Shown here: positions 55,202 to 64,000 of the stretch, in pieces | Position numbering within the stretch: position 1 is the first letter of the stretch | Layout of the letters: each line of letters opens with the position of its first letter | Notes under the pieces: model-generated | The model's input: the letters and a program-made list of their open reading frames with translations, nothing else | Told to the model about the DNA's origin: nothing | Database searches by the model: none | Program-made: the position numbers and the translations under genes | Assembly: GCF_903914075.1 (NCBI RefSeq) | Contig: NZ_CAIWNQ010000006.1 | Span: 149,223 to 213,222, forward strand | Reading direction: 5' to 3' | DNA length: 64,000 nucleotides | DNA from: Ruegeria sp. THAF57 | GTDB taxonomy: Bacteria; Pseudomonadota; Alphaproteobacteria; Rhodobacterales; Rhodobacteraceae

Positions 55202-58057
55202 TTACTCTGCGGCTTCCTCATATTCTGACATGGGCGGGCATGTGCAGACGAGGTTCCGATCCCCATACGCATTATCGACGCGGTTGACCGGCGACCAATA
55301 CTTGTCAACACCCATGGAACCCGGAGGGAAACACGCCTGTTCACGGGTATAGGGGCGATCCCAGTCGCCGACCAGATCGCGCACCGTGTGGGGGGCGTTT
55401 TTCAGCGGGTTGTTTTCCGCGTCGATCTTGCCGTCGATGATGTCCTGCGCCTCGGCCCGGATCGACAGCATCGCGTCGCAGAAGCGGTCCAACTCAGCCA
55501 TCGGTTCAGATTCGGTGGGTTCGACCATAAGGGTTCCAGCCACCGGCCAGCTCATCGTAGGCGCGTGGAAGCCTGAATCGACCAGACGTTTGGCAATGTC
55601 ATCCACGCTGACATTGGCTGCCTCGTCCAAGGGCCGGGTGTCGAGGATACACTCATGCGCCACACGACCCGACTCGGACGTGTAGAGGATCGGATAGGCC
55701 TCCTGAAGACGCGCCGCGATGTAGTTGGCGTTCAGGATCGCCACTTTGGTCGCCTGCGTCAGACCCGCGCCGCCCATCAGCAGCACATAGGCCCATGAAA
55801 CCGGCAGAATCGAAGGCGAGCCAAAGGGCGCGGCCGAGACCGGACCGACGGCAGTGCCGTATTCCGGGTGACCAGGCAGATGTTCCTCCAGATGCGCCTT
55901 GACGCCGATCGGACCCATGCCGGGGCCGCCGCCGCCATGGGGGATGCAGAAGGTCTTGTGAAGGTTCAGGTGACTGACGTCGCCGCCGATGTCCCCGGGG
56001 CGCGACAGGCCGACCATCGCGTTCATGTTGGCGCCGTCGATATAGACCTGACCGCCGTGATCATGGGTGATCTGGCAGACCTCCTGCACGGTGGTCTCGA
56101 ACACGCCGTGGGTCGAGGGGTAGGTGATCATGCACCCGGCCAGATGATCGGAATGCTTCTCGGCCTTGGTGCGGAAGTCGTTCAGATCAATATTGCCATT
56201 CTCATCCGATTGCACCGGCACCACCTGCCAGCCCACCATCTGCGCCGAGGCCGGGTTGGTGCCATGGGCCGAGGTCGGGATCAGGCAGACATTGCGGTGC
56301 CCTTCGCCGCGGGCGAAGTGATAGTTGCGGATGGTCAGCAGGCCTGCATATTCGCCCTGCGCGCCCGAGTTGGGCTGTTGGCTGATCGCGTCATAGCCGG
56401 TGATCTGGCACAGTTTGTCGTTCAGATCGGCAATCATCTCATGATAGCCCTGCGCCTGATCTTCAGGGCAGAACGGGTGCAGATTGCCGAACTCGGGCCA
56501 TGTGACCGGGATCATCTCGATCGTGGCGTTCAGCTTCATGGTGCACGAGCCCAGCGGGATCATCGCCCGGTCCAGCGCCAGATCGCGGTCGGCCAGACGG
56601 CGCATATAGCGGGTCATTTCGGCCTCGGCCCGGTTCTTGTGGAAGATCGGGTGGGTCAGATAAGGCGTCTCGCGCAGGGCGTAATCCGGCAGGCGATAGG
56701 CAACGTTGGAACTGTCGTCTTGACGGTCGATGCCGAAGGCACCCCAGACGGCCTCGATGGTTTCGGCGCGGGTCTGTTCGTCCAAGCTGATGCCCACTTT
56801 CGTCTCGCCGACCTTGCGCAGGTTGACACCACGGGCCACGGCGGCCTCCATGACGGTCTTTTGCAGATGGCCAACCTCGACCGTGATCGTGTCAAAGAAC
56901 ACTTCCGGTTCGACGGCAAAGCCCGCCTCCTCTAGCCCGACGGCCAGACGCGAGGTCTTGCGGTGTACCGATTGTGCAATCGCCTTGATGCCATCTGGGC
57001 CATGATAGACCGCATACATCGAGGCAATCACCGCCAGCAGCGCCTGCGCAGTACAGACGTTCGAGTTCGCTTTCTCGCGCCGGATATGCTGTTCGCGGGT
57101 TTGCAGCGCGAGGCGATACGCTTTGTTGCCGCGGCTGTCGATGCTGACACCGATGATCCGGCCCGGCATCGCGCGCTTCAGCTTGTCGGTGGTCGCCATG
57201 TAAGCGGCGTGCGGACCGCCATAGCCCATTGGAACGCCAAAGCGCTGGGTCGAGCCGATGGCGATATCCGCGCCCATCTCACCCGGTGACTTAAGCAGAG
57301 CCAGCGACAGGATGTCGGCGGCAACGATGGCGATGGCTTTGTGTTCATGCAGGGCCGCGATTTCCGATGTGAAGTCGCGCACATGGCCGTGGGTGCCGGG
57401 ATACTGGAAGATCGCGCCAAAGACGGCACCTGCATCCAGCGTGTCCGGATCGGCGACTTGCACGTCGATACCCAGAGGCTCGGCGCGGGTTTTAATGACT
57501 GCGATGGTCTGCGGGTGGCAGTTCTTGTCCACGAAGAAGGCCGCGTTGTTGGCCTTCGAACGTCCGCCGCGCTTGGCCATCGCCATGGCCTCAGCCGCCG
57601 CTGTAGCTTCGTCCAGCAAGGACGCGTTCGCCACGTCCAGGCCGGTCAGGTCGCTGACCATGGTCTGGAAGTTCAACAGCGCCTCAAGCCGACCCTGGCT
57701 GATCTCGGGTTGATAGGGCGTGTAGGCAGTGTACCAGGCCGGGTTTTCCAGGATGTTGCGCAGGATCGGCGCGGGCGTGGTGGTGCCGTAATACCCTTGG
57801 CCGATCAGCGAGGTCAGAACCTTGTTCTTGCTCGCCACCTCTTTCATGTGAAAGAGCGCGTCGCGTTCCGTCATTGCCGGACCCCAATCCAGCGGTTCCT
57901 CCTGCCGGATCGCCGGCGGGACAGTGGCGTCGATCAGCTGGTCCAGCGTCTTGAAGCCGATCACCTTGAGCATATCGCGCATCTCGGTCGGGCTGGGCCC
58001 GATATGGCGGCGATTGGCAAAGTCATAGGCTTCGTAGTCGGTCAGTTTGAAAGCCAT
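55202..58057 (-). CDS. gcvP: Glycine dehydrogenase (aminomethyl-transferring), P protein of glycine cleavage
   Basis: 951 residues, the fused P1-P2 form. PLP-dependent decarboxylation of glycine, passing aminomethyl to the lipoyl arm of GcvH. PLP lysine in [19 protein letters not shown] (C-terminal half); early blocks [18 protein letters not shown] and [20 protein letters not shown] are diagnostic. Third gene of gcvT-gcvH-gcvP. The Shine-Dalgarno AGGAG lies in a hairpin (58066-58095). Confidence 0.97.
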   Translation of the reverse strand: MAFKLTDYEAYDFANRRHIGPSPTEMRDMLKVIGFKTLDQLIDATVPPAIRQEEPLDWGPAMTERDALFHMKEVASKNKVLTSLIGQGYYGTTTPAPILRNILENPAWYTAYTPYQPEISQGRLEALLNFQTMVSDLTGLDVANASLLDEATAAAEAMAMAKRGGRSKANNAAFFVDKNCHPQTIAVIKTRAEPLGIDVQVADPDTLDAGAVFGAIFQYPGTHGHVRDFTSEIAALHEHKAIAIVAADILSLALLKSPGEMGADIAIGSTQRFGVPMGYGGPHAAYMATTDKLKRAMPGRIIGVSIDSRGNKAYRLALQTREQHIRREKANSNVCTAQALLAVIASMYAVYHGPDGIKAIAQSVHRKTSRLAVGLEEAGFAVEPEVFFDTITVEVGHLQKTVMEAAVARGVNLRKVGETKVGISLDEQTRAETIEAVWGAFGIDRQDDSSNVAYRLPDYALRETPYLTHPIFHKNRAEAEMTRYMRRLADRDLALDRAMIPLGSCTMKLNATIEMIPVTWPEFGNLHPFCPEDQAQGYHEMIADLNDKLCQITGYDAISQQPNSGAQGEYAGLLTIRNYHFARGEGHRNVCLIPTSAHGTNPASAQMVGWQVVPVQSDENGNIDLNDFRTKAEKHSDHLAGCMITYPSTHGVFETTVQEVCQITHDHGGQVYIDGANMNAMVGLSRPGDIGGDVSHLNLHKTFCIPHGGGGPGMGPIGVKAHLEEHLPGHPEYGTAVGPVSAAPFGSPSILPVSWAYVLLMGGAGLTQATKVAILNANYIAARLQEAYPILYTSESGRVAHECILDTRPLDEAANVSVDDIAKRLVDSGFHAPTMSWPVAGTLMVEPTESEPMAELDRFCDAMLSIRAEAQDIIDGKIDAENNPLKNAPHTVRDLVGDWDRPYTREQACFPPGSMGVDKYWSPVNRVDNAYGDRNLVCTCPPMSEYEEAAE

Positions 58058-58065
58058 GTGGTGCG

Positions 58066-58095
58066 CTCCTGTCGGGTAGGTCAGGCCCGACGGAG
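58066..58095 (-). promoter_or_regulatory. Hairpin that encloses the gcvP ribosome binding site
   Basis: On the plus strand: CTCC-T-GTCGGG (58066-58076), loop, CCCGAC-GGAG (58086-58095). In gcvP mRNA the AGGAG ribosome site is the 3' arm and pairs with CTCC; start codon 8 nt beyond. A 10-bp stem with one bulge would hide the site. Confidence 0.6.
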
Positions 58096-58102
58096 ACTGC
58101 AG

Positions 58103-58161
58103 GAGCCTCCGGCGGGGATATTTTTAGCCAGATGAAGGGCGGATCCGTGCAAAGATCCGCC
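58103..58161. repeat. Structured intergenic element between gcvH and gcvP
   Basis: Two parts. GCCTCCGGCGGGGATATTTT and onward to 58137 looks like a short intergenic repeat that I associate with Rhodobacteraceae genomes. Next to it, at 58138-58161, is a perfect 8-bp stem GGCGGATC/GATCCGCC with an 8-nt loop. No T-run follows, so it may stabilise the upstream gcvTH message. The repeat status is from memory and needs a genome search. Confidence 0.4.
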
Positions 58162-58167
58162 GAGAGT

Positions 58168-58533
58168 TTAGCCGATGAAGTCCTTGTAACCGGCCTCGTC
58201 CATCAGATCTTCGAGCTGCGACGCGTCGGTGATCTTGATCTTGTAGATCCATGCCTCACCTTCGGGGTCTTCGTTCAGCGCGCCGGGATTGTCGGCAAGC
58301 GTTTCGTTGACCTCGACGATCTCACCATCCACCGGAGCGTAGAGTTCCGAGGCCGCCTTGACGGATTCGATTACGCCGATCTCGCCGTCTTTTGCGAATT
58401 CGTCCCCAACTTCCTGCTGTTCTACAAAGACCACATCGCCCAATTGTTCGGCCGCGTGTTTGGTGATGCCCAGCGTGGCCGTGTCGCCGTTCACGTCGAT
58501 CCATTCGTGCTCTTCGGAATAATAGGTTGCCAT
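58168..58533 (-). CDS. gcvH: Glycine cleavage system H protein
   Basis: 121 residues. The lipoyl-carrier lysine is K59 in IGVIESVKAAS. N-terminus YYSEEHEWIDV and GDVVFVEQQEVG are family blocks. ATG at 58533; 17 bp after the gcvT stop. Confidence 0.97.
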   Translation of the reverse strand: MATYYSEEHEWIDVNGDTATLGITKHAAEQLGDVVFVEQQEVGDEFAKDGEIGVIESVKAASELYAPVDGEIVEVNETLADNPGALNEDPEGEAWIYKIKITDASQLEDLMDEAGYKDFIG

Positions 58534-58550
58534 GCTTCTCTCTCCTGACT

Positions 58551-59648
58551 TCAACGCTTGTAATTCTGGGTGACGAAGGGCAACGCCACGATCAGTGCGG
58601 GTTGCGGTTTGCCCCGGATGATCAGATTGACCATCCCGCCGGGTGCGGCATGGCCCGCGGACACATAGCCCATCGCGACCGGGCCACCCACGGTGGGTCC
58701 AAACCCGCCGGATGTGATCTGACCGATTGTGTTGCCTTCGGCACTTTGGATTTCAACGCCCTGACGGGCAGGCGCGCGGCCCTCGGGCTTGATGCCCACC
58801 AGCTTGCGTGCGGGGCCATCGGCCAATTCCCTTTGGATGCGGTCAGCGCCGGGAAAGCCGCCCTCTTCCTTGCGGCGCTTCTGGATGGCCCAGCCAAGGC
58901 TTGCCTCGATGGGTGAGGTGCTCTGGTCGATGTCATTGCCATAAAGGCACAGCCCTGCCTCCAGCCGCAAGCTGTCGCGCGCGCCCAAGCCGGCGGCTTC
59001 GCAATCGTCATGGGCAAGAAAGGCACGGGTGATCTCGATGGCCTTGTCCTCGGGGATCGAGATTTCATACCCGTCCTCGCCAGTGTAGCCCAGCCGCGAA
59101 ATACGACACTCGGTGCCCAGGATATCCGCCACGGTGGTTTCCATGAACTTCAGATCGCGGGCAGCGGGGCAGAGGTCACCCACCACATCCTCGGCCTTGG
59201 GGCCTTGAACGGCCACCAGCGCGCGGTCGAAGATCTCAGTCACTTCGACGCCATCCAGATTTGCCTGCATATGCGGAATGTCCTGATGACGCAGCGCGGC
59301 GTTCACGACGACAAAATAGTGATCGCCCGCATTCGAAACGATCAGGTCATCCATGATCCCGCCTTCGGCATTCGTGAAAAACCCATAACGCGCCTTGCCC
59401 TCTTTCAAGGTCGCATAGGCTTGGGGGCACAGCGATTCCAGTTTCTCGCCCACACCCTCGCCACGCAGGATCACCTGACCCATGTGGCTGACATCAAACA
59501 CAGCCGCCTTTTCCCGGCATTGCTTATGTTCGCCCATAATCCCCAGCGGGTATTGAACCGGCATCTCCCAACCGGCGAAATCGACCATCTTACCGCCAAG
59601 CTCGACGTGAAGATCATATAGCGGAGTACGCTTCGGTGCGTCAGTCAT
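58551..59648 (-). CDS. gcvT: Glycine cleavage T protein (aminomethyltransferase)
   Basis: 365 residues. Folate-dependent transfer from the H-protein arm. Blocks: TPLYDLHVELGGKMVDFAGWEMPVQYP, FDVSHMGQ, RLGYTGEDGYEI (C-terminal half of the active site). ATG at 59648 (MTDAPKRTPLY). First gene of gcvTHP. No glycine-riboswitch sequence is evident in the 270 bp before it; there is only an imperfect hairpin at 59745-59772. Confidence 0.96.
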   Translation of the reverse strand: MTDAPKRTPLYDLHVELGGKMVDFAGWEMPVQYPLGIMGEHKQCREKAAVFDVSHMGQVILRGEGVGEKLESLCPQAYATLKEGKARYGFFTNAEGGIMDDLIVSNAGDHYFVVVNAALRHQDIPHMQANLDGVEVTEIFDRALVAVQGPKAEDVVGDLCPAARDLKFMETTVADILGTECRISRLGYTGEDGYEISIPEDKAIEITRAFLAHDDCEAAGLGARDSLRLEAGLCLYGNDIDQSTSPIEASLGWAIQKRRKEEGGFPGADRIQRELADGPARKLVGIKPEGRAPARQGVEIQSAEGNTIGQITSGGFGPTVGGPVAMGYVSAGHAAPGGMVNLIIRGKPQPALIVALPFVTQNYKR

Positions 59649-59917
59649 ATCCGTGACCTTTCCAATCCCGTTGTCAGTCAATGCTGTGCAAAAAGCAATG
59701 GTCACCCGGCCATTCGGCATACAGGGGCATACAGCAGATTTGTAGCGTATAGGAAACTTTTTTCCGTTACGCAACACCCGCCATGTACGAAAAGTATCAC
59801 GACCGGTTCAGCATTGGGCAAGGCATTCTGACAAATAGAATTATTTTCAAACACTGGCCCAACGGCTCTGGCCCCGACCGGTAACCTGCCCTAAGACTCC
59901 GCCCAAGAGGGACGGCC
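59649..59917. other. Divergent intergenic region gcvT / histidine phosphatase
   Basis: A 269-bp gap without a convincing gene. It contains a near-perfect stem-loop GCGTA-N2-GGAAA-N4-TTTCC-N2-TACGC at 59745-59772 and a short direct repeat GGCATACAG (twice, near 59717-59735). No conserved glycine-riboswitch core is seen on the minus strand. Promoters of both genes must lie here. Confidence 0.5.
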
Positions 59918-60568
59918 ATGTCACATATAACACTGGTGCGTCACGGCCAGGCGAATACCGAAGCACGTGACGAGGCAAACTACGACAAACTCAGCGATCT
60001 GGGTCATCAGCAGGCACGCTGGCTGGGTGCTCATTTACAAAGTACACGCGCACATCATCCGCGGGTATTTTGTGGAACGCTCACGCGGCACGTGGAAACC
60101 GCCGCCAGCATGGGCTTGCCGGAACCAACACGGGACGCCCGGTTGAATGAGTTGGAGTATTTCACCATTGCCAAACTGTTCGAGGAACAGCACGGCATTG
60201 CAGTTCCGACCGACCGCGAAGAGTTTGTCGAGCATCTGCCGCGCACGTTTGACGCATGGGCCAAGGGGCAAATCACAGGTGCGCCAGAAACCTTCGAGGA
60301 CTTTGAAGACCGTGTATCTGGTGCGCTGCGTGATATCGGCACGGAAGGCGGGCCTGCGATTGTGGTGACCTCAGGGGGGTTGATCTCGATGGTGGTGCGG
60401 CAAGCAATGGGGCTGGATATACCTTCCATGGCGCGCGTGGCTCTTGCCATCATGAACACGTCGATGCATCGTCTGCACCCGATCGGTGCACAGCTTGCCC
60501 CGGTGCTGTTCAACGCAGTTCCACACCTGGAAGCCCCAGACCGGCAATACGCCCAGACCCACCTGTAA
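59918..60568 (+). CDS. Histidine phosphatase superfamily protein
   Basis: 216 residues. The phospho-accepting His is H9 in TLVRHGQANTE; the second catalytic region VVTSGGLISMVVRQ replaces the common H-G motif by S-G, as seen in some branch members. CGTLTRHVETA is the second Arg block. Substrate unknown. ATG at 59918; first of a rightward set with GST and the saccharopine-type genes. Confidence 0.82.
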   Translation: MSHITLVRHGQANTEARDEANYDKLSDLGHQQARWLGAHLQSTRAHHPRVFCGTLTRHVETAASMGLPEPTRDARLNELEYFTIAKLFEEQHGIAVPTDREEFVEHLPRTFDAWAKGQITGAPETFEDFEDRVSGALRDIGTEGGPAIVVTSGGLISMVVRQAMGLDIPSMARVALAIMNTSMHRLHPIGAQLAPVLFNAVPHLEAPDRQYAQTHL

Positions 60569-60580
60569 CCGGAGGCTCAG

Positions 60581-61195
60581 ATGCAGCTTTACTTCGCCCC
60601 CCGCACGATCTCGGTCGCTGTTGCCATAGCTCTGGAAGAGGCCGGGTTAGAGTATGAGGCGATCAAGTTGGATTTCCCAAACGGCGAGCAGACCAAACCC
60701 GCCTATAAACAGATCAATCCCAAGGGTCGCGTGCCTGCGCTGGTGGTTGACGGGGGCATCCTGACCGAAACTGGTGCGCTGTTGGATTACATCGCCACTG
60801 TGGCACCGCAGGCCGGGTTGGTGCCGTCTGACCCGATTATGGCCGCGCGAATGCGCGAGGTGATGTATTACCTTGCTTCGACCATGCATGTGAACCACGC
60901 CCACAAAGTACGAGGTGAACGGTGGGCCGACAAGGAATCCAGTTGGCAGGATATGCAGGGCAAGGTCACGCAAACTATGACGGCCTCTTGCGAATACATC
61001 TGCTCGAACGGGCTGCGTGGGCCATTTGTACTGGGGGATGAGGTCTCGCTTGCGGATATCTACCTTTACGTGGTGTGTAGTTGGTTGGAGGGCGACGGTG
61101 TCGATGTGTCGGCCTTCCCCAAGATAATCGCATTTCGCAAGGCGATGGAGGCACGGCCTTCCGTGCAGGAAGTACGCGCTGCCGGAATGCTATGA
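60581..61195 (+). CDS. Glutathione S-transferase
   Basis: 204 residues. Beta-class-like start (MQLYFAPRTISVAVAIALEEAGLEYEAIKLDFPNGEQ is the N-terminal thioredoxin fold, positions about 1-35), with KGRVPALVVDGGILTETGALLDYI (cis-Pro and Glu-Thr/Ser glutathione contacts) and the C-terminal LGDEVSLADIYLYV. Stop overlaps a possible start of the next gene. Substrate unknown. Confidence 0.87.
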   Translation: MQLYFAPRTISVAVAIALEEAGLEYEAIKLDFPNGEQTKPAYKQINPKGRVPALVVDGGILTETGALLDYIATVAPQAGLVPSDPIMAARMREVMYYLASTMHVNHAHKVRGERWADKESSWQDMQGKVTQTMTASCEYICSNGLRGPFVLGDEVSLADIYLYVVCSWLEGDGVDVSAFPKIIAFRKAMEARPSVQEVRAAGML

Positions 61196-61209
61196 CTAAA
61201 GGAACTGAC

Positions 61210-62262
61210 ATGACACATCTCTGGGTCCGGGCGGAACAGCGCCCGAACGAGGAACGGGTCGGGCTGACCCCCGAAGGTGCCGCCGCCCTGATCGCCGCAG
61301 GTGTCCGCGTGACAGTCGAGGAAAGCCATGTCCGTGCCATCCCGTTGCAAGGCTACAAGGATGCAGGCTGCGAGATCGCGGCTGAGAATTCATGGCCCGA
61401 CGCCCCGCTGGATGCGATCATCTTCGGCCTAAAGGAACTGCCCGAAGACGGCACGCCCCTGCCCCACCGCCACATCATGTTCGGCCATGCCTATAAGGGG
61501 CAACATTCTGGCCGCGCTTTGTTGGAACGCTTCAAGGCCGGGGGCGGTACGCTTTATGATCTGGAATATCTGGTCGACGAAGACAGCCGCCGGGTTGCTG
61601 CCTTTGGCTATTGGGCGGGCTATGCAGGCGCGGCAGTCACACTGAAAACATGGGCCGCGCAGCAACGGGGGCAGGAATGCCCTCCAGTCGGGGTGTATCC
61701 GAACAAGGACGCTCTGAACGCCGAGCTGCTGGCCGAATTGGACGCCACCGGCACCCGCCCCCGTGCCATCGTCATAGGCGCGTTGGGCCGCGTCGGTACG
61801 GGTGCTGCGGATATGTGCGAGGCGATGGGCGTTTCCGTCACCAAATGGGACATGGCCGAGACCGCAAGCGGTGGGCCGTTCCCGGAAATCCTTGACCATG
61901 ACCTGTTCCTGAACTGCATCTTTGCGCGCCCGGGCACACCGGTCTTTGTCCCGCATGACGCGCTGACCGCGCCGCGCAATCTGACCGCAATCGGCGACGT
62001 GGCCTGCGACCCCGACAGCGACTACAACCCGGTCCCAGTCTATGACCGCGCCACCACATGGGAGGCCCCCGCCCTGCGCGTGGCAACTGATCCGGTGATG
62101 GACGTTATGGCCATCGACAACCTACCGTCGATGCTGCCCGTCGAAAGCTCGGAAGACTACGCCGCGCAACTGTTGCCCTCGTTGCTGACACTGACCGATC
62201 TGGACAAAGGCGTTTGGGGCCGGGCCGAAACAACTTTCAAAACCCATATGAAAGGGATCTGA
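61210..62262 (+). CDS. Saccharopine dehydrogenase, lysine-forming type (LYS1-like)
   Basis: 350 residues of the AlaDH/PNT-like fold. N-terminal WVRAEQRPNEERVGLTPEGAAAL and LKELPEDGTPLPHRHIMFGHAYKGQ are diagnostic of NAD-dependent saccharopine dehydrogenases, as is FGYWAGYAGAA. The NAD-binding GALGRVGTGAADM follows. Works with the next gene: lysine plus 2-oxoglutarate through saccharopine to aminoadipate semialdehyde. The ATG at 61210 has AAAGGA 6 nt upstream; ATG at 61192 overlaps the GST stop. Confidence 0.9.
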   Translation: MTHLWVRAEQRPNEERVGLTPEGAAALIAAGVRVTVEESHVRAIPLQGYKDAGCEIAAENSWPDAPLDAIIFGLKELPEDGTPLPHRHIMFGHAYKGQHSGRALLERFKAGGGTLYDLEYLVDEDSRRVAAFGYWAGYAGAAVTLKTWAAQQRGQECPPVGVYPNKDALNAELLAELDATGTRPRAIVIGALGRVGTGAADMCEAMGVSVTKWDMAETASGGPFPEILDHDLFLNCIFARPGTPVFVPHDALTAPRNLTAIGDVACDPDSDYNPVPVYDRATTWEAPALRVATDPVMDVMAIDNLPSMLPVESSEDYAAQLLPSLLTLTDLDKGVWGRAETTFKTHMKGI

Positions 62263-62265
62263 GCG

Positions 62266-63420
62266 ATGACGATTCACTGGTGTGGCACCGGCCTGTCGGC
62301 CATCCCCGGCCTGCGCCGCCTGATCGAGGGCGGCCACAAAGTCACCGTCTGGAACCGGACCATCGACAAGGCCAAGGCCGAGGTCGGAGACCTGACCGAC
62401 GACATCCGCGCCTTTGACATCGACGCGCTTGGCGCAGTGCTGGAAAAAGGCGACGTAATCGTATCCATGCTGCCGGGCGACTGGCACGTTCCTCTTGCCG
62501 AGTTGGCGATTGCGAAGAGCGCGAACTTTGTCTCGTCTTCTTACATCGCACCCGAAATGCGCGCGTTGGACGACAAGGCGCGCGAGGCCGGTGCGACCCT
62601 GGTCAACGAGGTTGGTCTGGACCCCGGCATTGATCACCTGATGGCGCACGCGCTGGTCGCCGATTACCGCAACTCGGACGCGTTTGATCCGCAAAACCAC
62701 CTGAGTTTCATATCCTATTGCGGCGGCGTCCCGAAGAACCCCAATCCGTTCCGCTACAAGTTTAGCTGGTCGCCTTTGGGGGTGTTAAAAGCCCTACGGT
62801 CGCCGTCAAAATCAATCCGTGACTACGCACCACTGGACGTCGCCCGCCCGTGGGACGCGATCACCAGCTACATCGCGCCTCTGCCAACCCCAGAAAGCTT
62901 CGAGGTCTACCCCAACCGCGACTCGCTGCCCTTCAAGGCCGAATACCAGTTCGAGGATCACTGGCCGATCAAGGAATTCGTCCGCGGCACCCTGCGCCTG
63001 AACGGATGGGCCGATGCCTGGTCGGACGTGTTCACCGAAATCGAAACCCTGTCCGGCCCGGAAGGCGACGCGCGCCTGAAAGAAATGTCGGATCAGTTCT
63101 GGGACGAAAACGCCTATGACGAAGGCGAGCCTGACCGCGTGGTTCTGTGCGTGGGCCTGAAGGCCGAAAAAGACGGCTCCGAGGTCTGGCACAAGACCTA
63201 TGTTATGGATGCCTGGGGTGACGAACGCGGAACCGCAATGGCGCGACTGGTATCCATCCCTGTGTCTCTGGCTGTTGAGTCTGTGTTGAATCGCGAGATA
63301 CCAGCCGGGGTACATGCCGCACCCAGCGACCCTAAGCTTGTGCAAGGCTGGATGTCTGAAATCGACAAGCTGGCTCAGCACTTGCAAGTGGTGACACACT
63401 CGACAGAGGCCGTGTCCTGA
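62266..63420 (+). CDS. Saccharopine dehydrogenase, glutamate-forming type (LYS9-like)
   Basis: 384 residues of the Sacchrp_dh_NADP family. Rossmann start MTIHWCGTGLSAIPGLRRL and VTVWNRTIDKAKA; NEVGLDPGIDHLMAHAL is diagnostic (glutamate-forming saccharopine reductases). SYCGGVPKNPNPFRYKFSWSPLGVL also matches. Starts 3 bp after the previous gene, so they are one operon for lysine catabolism. No fused lysine-ketoglutarate reductase. Confidence 0.9.
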   Translation: MTIHWCGTGLSAIPGLRRLIEGGHKVTVWNRTIDKAKAEVGDLTDDIRAFDIDALGAVLEKGDVIVSMLPGDWHVPLAELAIAKSANFVSSSYIAPEMRALDDKAREAGATLVNEVGLDPGIDHLMAHALVADYRNSDAFDPQNHLSFISYCGGVPKNPNPFRYKFSWSPLGVLKALRSPSKSIRDYAPLDVARPWDAITSYIAPLPTPESFEVYPNRDSLPFKAEYQFEDHWPIKEFVRGTLRLNGWADAWSDVFTEIETLSGPEGDARLKEMSDQFWDENAYDEGEPDRVVLCVGLKAEKDGSEVWHKTYVMDAWGDERGTAMARLVSIPVSLAVESVLNREIPAGVHAAPSDPKLVQGWMSEIDKLAQHLQVVTHSTEAVS

Positions 63421-63725
63421 GCGCGCGTGTGCGGGCAAGTCGCACTTCAGGGAATTTTCACGCTTTTAGCCTCTTCCTCCTATTCCCGAGGGGGAACCAT
63501 CACATAGTAATAGCTGCAGATTTGGCTATTACTTTGCTAAATTGGCAGAATTTGACGTTTAGAATTGGAGGCCACTTGGAAGTGATTAAGTTCGTTGCGT
63601 GAGACGAAACACAAGCGGTTTCAACCTCTTAAGCCTATTGCCGCCCTCCCTGACGAAGCAACTATTCGGCACTCAGATCGGGTCGCACCAATTTAGTATT
63701 CGACGCCCCATTAGTCCCACCTAAC
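63421..63725. other. Gene-poor region right of the saccharopine genes
   Basis: About 300 bp without a gene I can support. Base composition is more AT-rich than the coding neighbours. It holds a perfect 9-bp inverted repeat AGTAATAGC (63506-63514) and GCTATTACT (63525-63533) with a 10-nt loop. This may terminate the saccharopine operon, though the T-run is poor. Confidence 0.5.

Positions 63726-64000
<275 letters not shown>

Noticed and set aside
55868..56935. A 355-residue plus-strand open frame
   Set aside because: Antisense to gcvP, with no ribosome site and a composition typical of shadows.
59717..59735. Direct repeat GGCATACAG in the gcvT upstream region
   Set aside because: Only two short copies; could be chance and has no further support.
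59649..59780. Glycine riboswitch upstream of gcvT
   Set aside because: I read the minus-strand leader for the conserved GGAGAG-type and related core sequences and did not find them; only a simple hairpin is present.

Overview
The window looks like chromosome of a marine alphaproteobacterium of the Rhodobacterales/Roseobacter group. This is inferred from gene content and style, not from a database search: high G+C coding DNA, very short intergenic gaps, many ATGA overlaps, and typical families (an IalB-like protein, CbpA-CbpM, malonyl-CoA synthetase, a saccharopine pair, TRAP transporter, NasTS-controlled nitrate assimilation, HutF/HutG histidine breakdown). Coding density is above 90 percent. 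I see no prophage, IS element or CRISPR array.

Layout. 0-9.7 kb: a lytic transglycosylase cut by the left edge, a WYL regulator divergent from a GST, RNase R, dapE with a small nucleotidyltransferase-like gene, a glutamate-receptor-like channel protein, a cupin protein and dapD. 9.7-21.2 kb: housekeeping and stress genes (PLP dehydratase, LOG protein, Cys/Met-metabolism PLP enzyme, CbpA-CbpM, cytochrome P460, RlmN, a small lipoprotein, IalB-like protein, asparaginase, an ArsR/SRPBCC/YCII cluster, serB). 21.2-28.7 kb: complete histidine utilisation, hutIHGU divergent from hutF-hutC, so histidine is taken to glutamate by the HutF/HutG route. 28.7-34 kb: matB, a phosphatase, and serC-serA with a structured leader and an inverted REP pair.

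34.2-45.9 kb: a complete assimilatory nitrate block, nasT-nasS-leader-nrtA-nrtB-nrtC-nirB-nirD-nasA. The leader before nrtA shows two hexaloop hairpins of ANTAR type, the second overlapping an intrinsic terminator, so NasT antitermination can be read from the DNA. 45.9-53.4 kb is the most interesting part: a Gfo/Idh/MocA oxidoreductase and GntR regulator divergent from an SsuD-like flavin monooxygenase, an aldo/keto reductase, a flavin reductase and a three-gene TRAP transporter. The monooxygenase/reductase/flavin reductase trio matches the logic of the sulfo-SMO route for sulfoquinovose; the Gfo/Idh protein could be an NAD-dependent sulfoquinovosidase and the TRAP system the importer. This is an inference.

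53.4-64 kb: a Sel1 protein overlapping the unresolved 5' end of a di-haem peroxidase, gcvT-gcvH-gcvP with structured RNA between gcvH and gcvP, a histidine phosphatase, a GST, two saccharopine dehydrogenase-type genes, and at the right edge an initiator tRNA-Met with a decayed partial copy inside a 125-bp tandem repeat.
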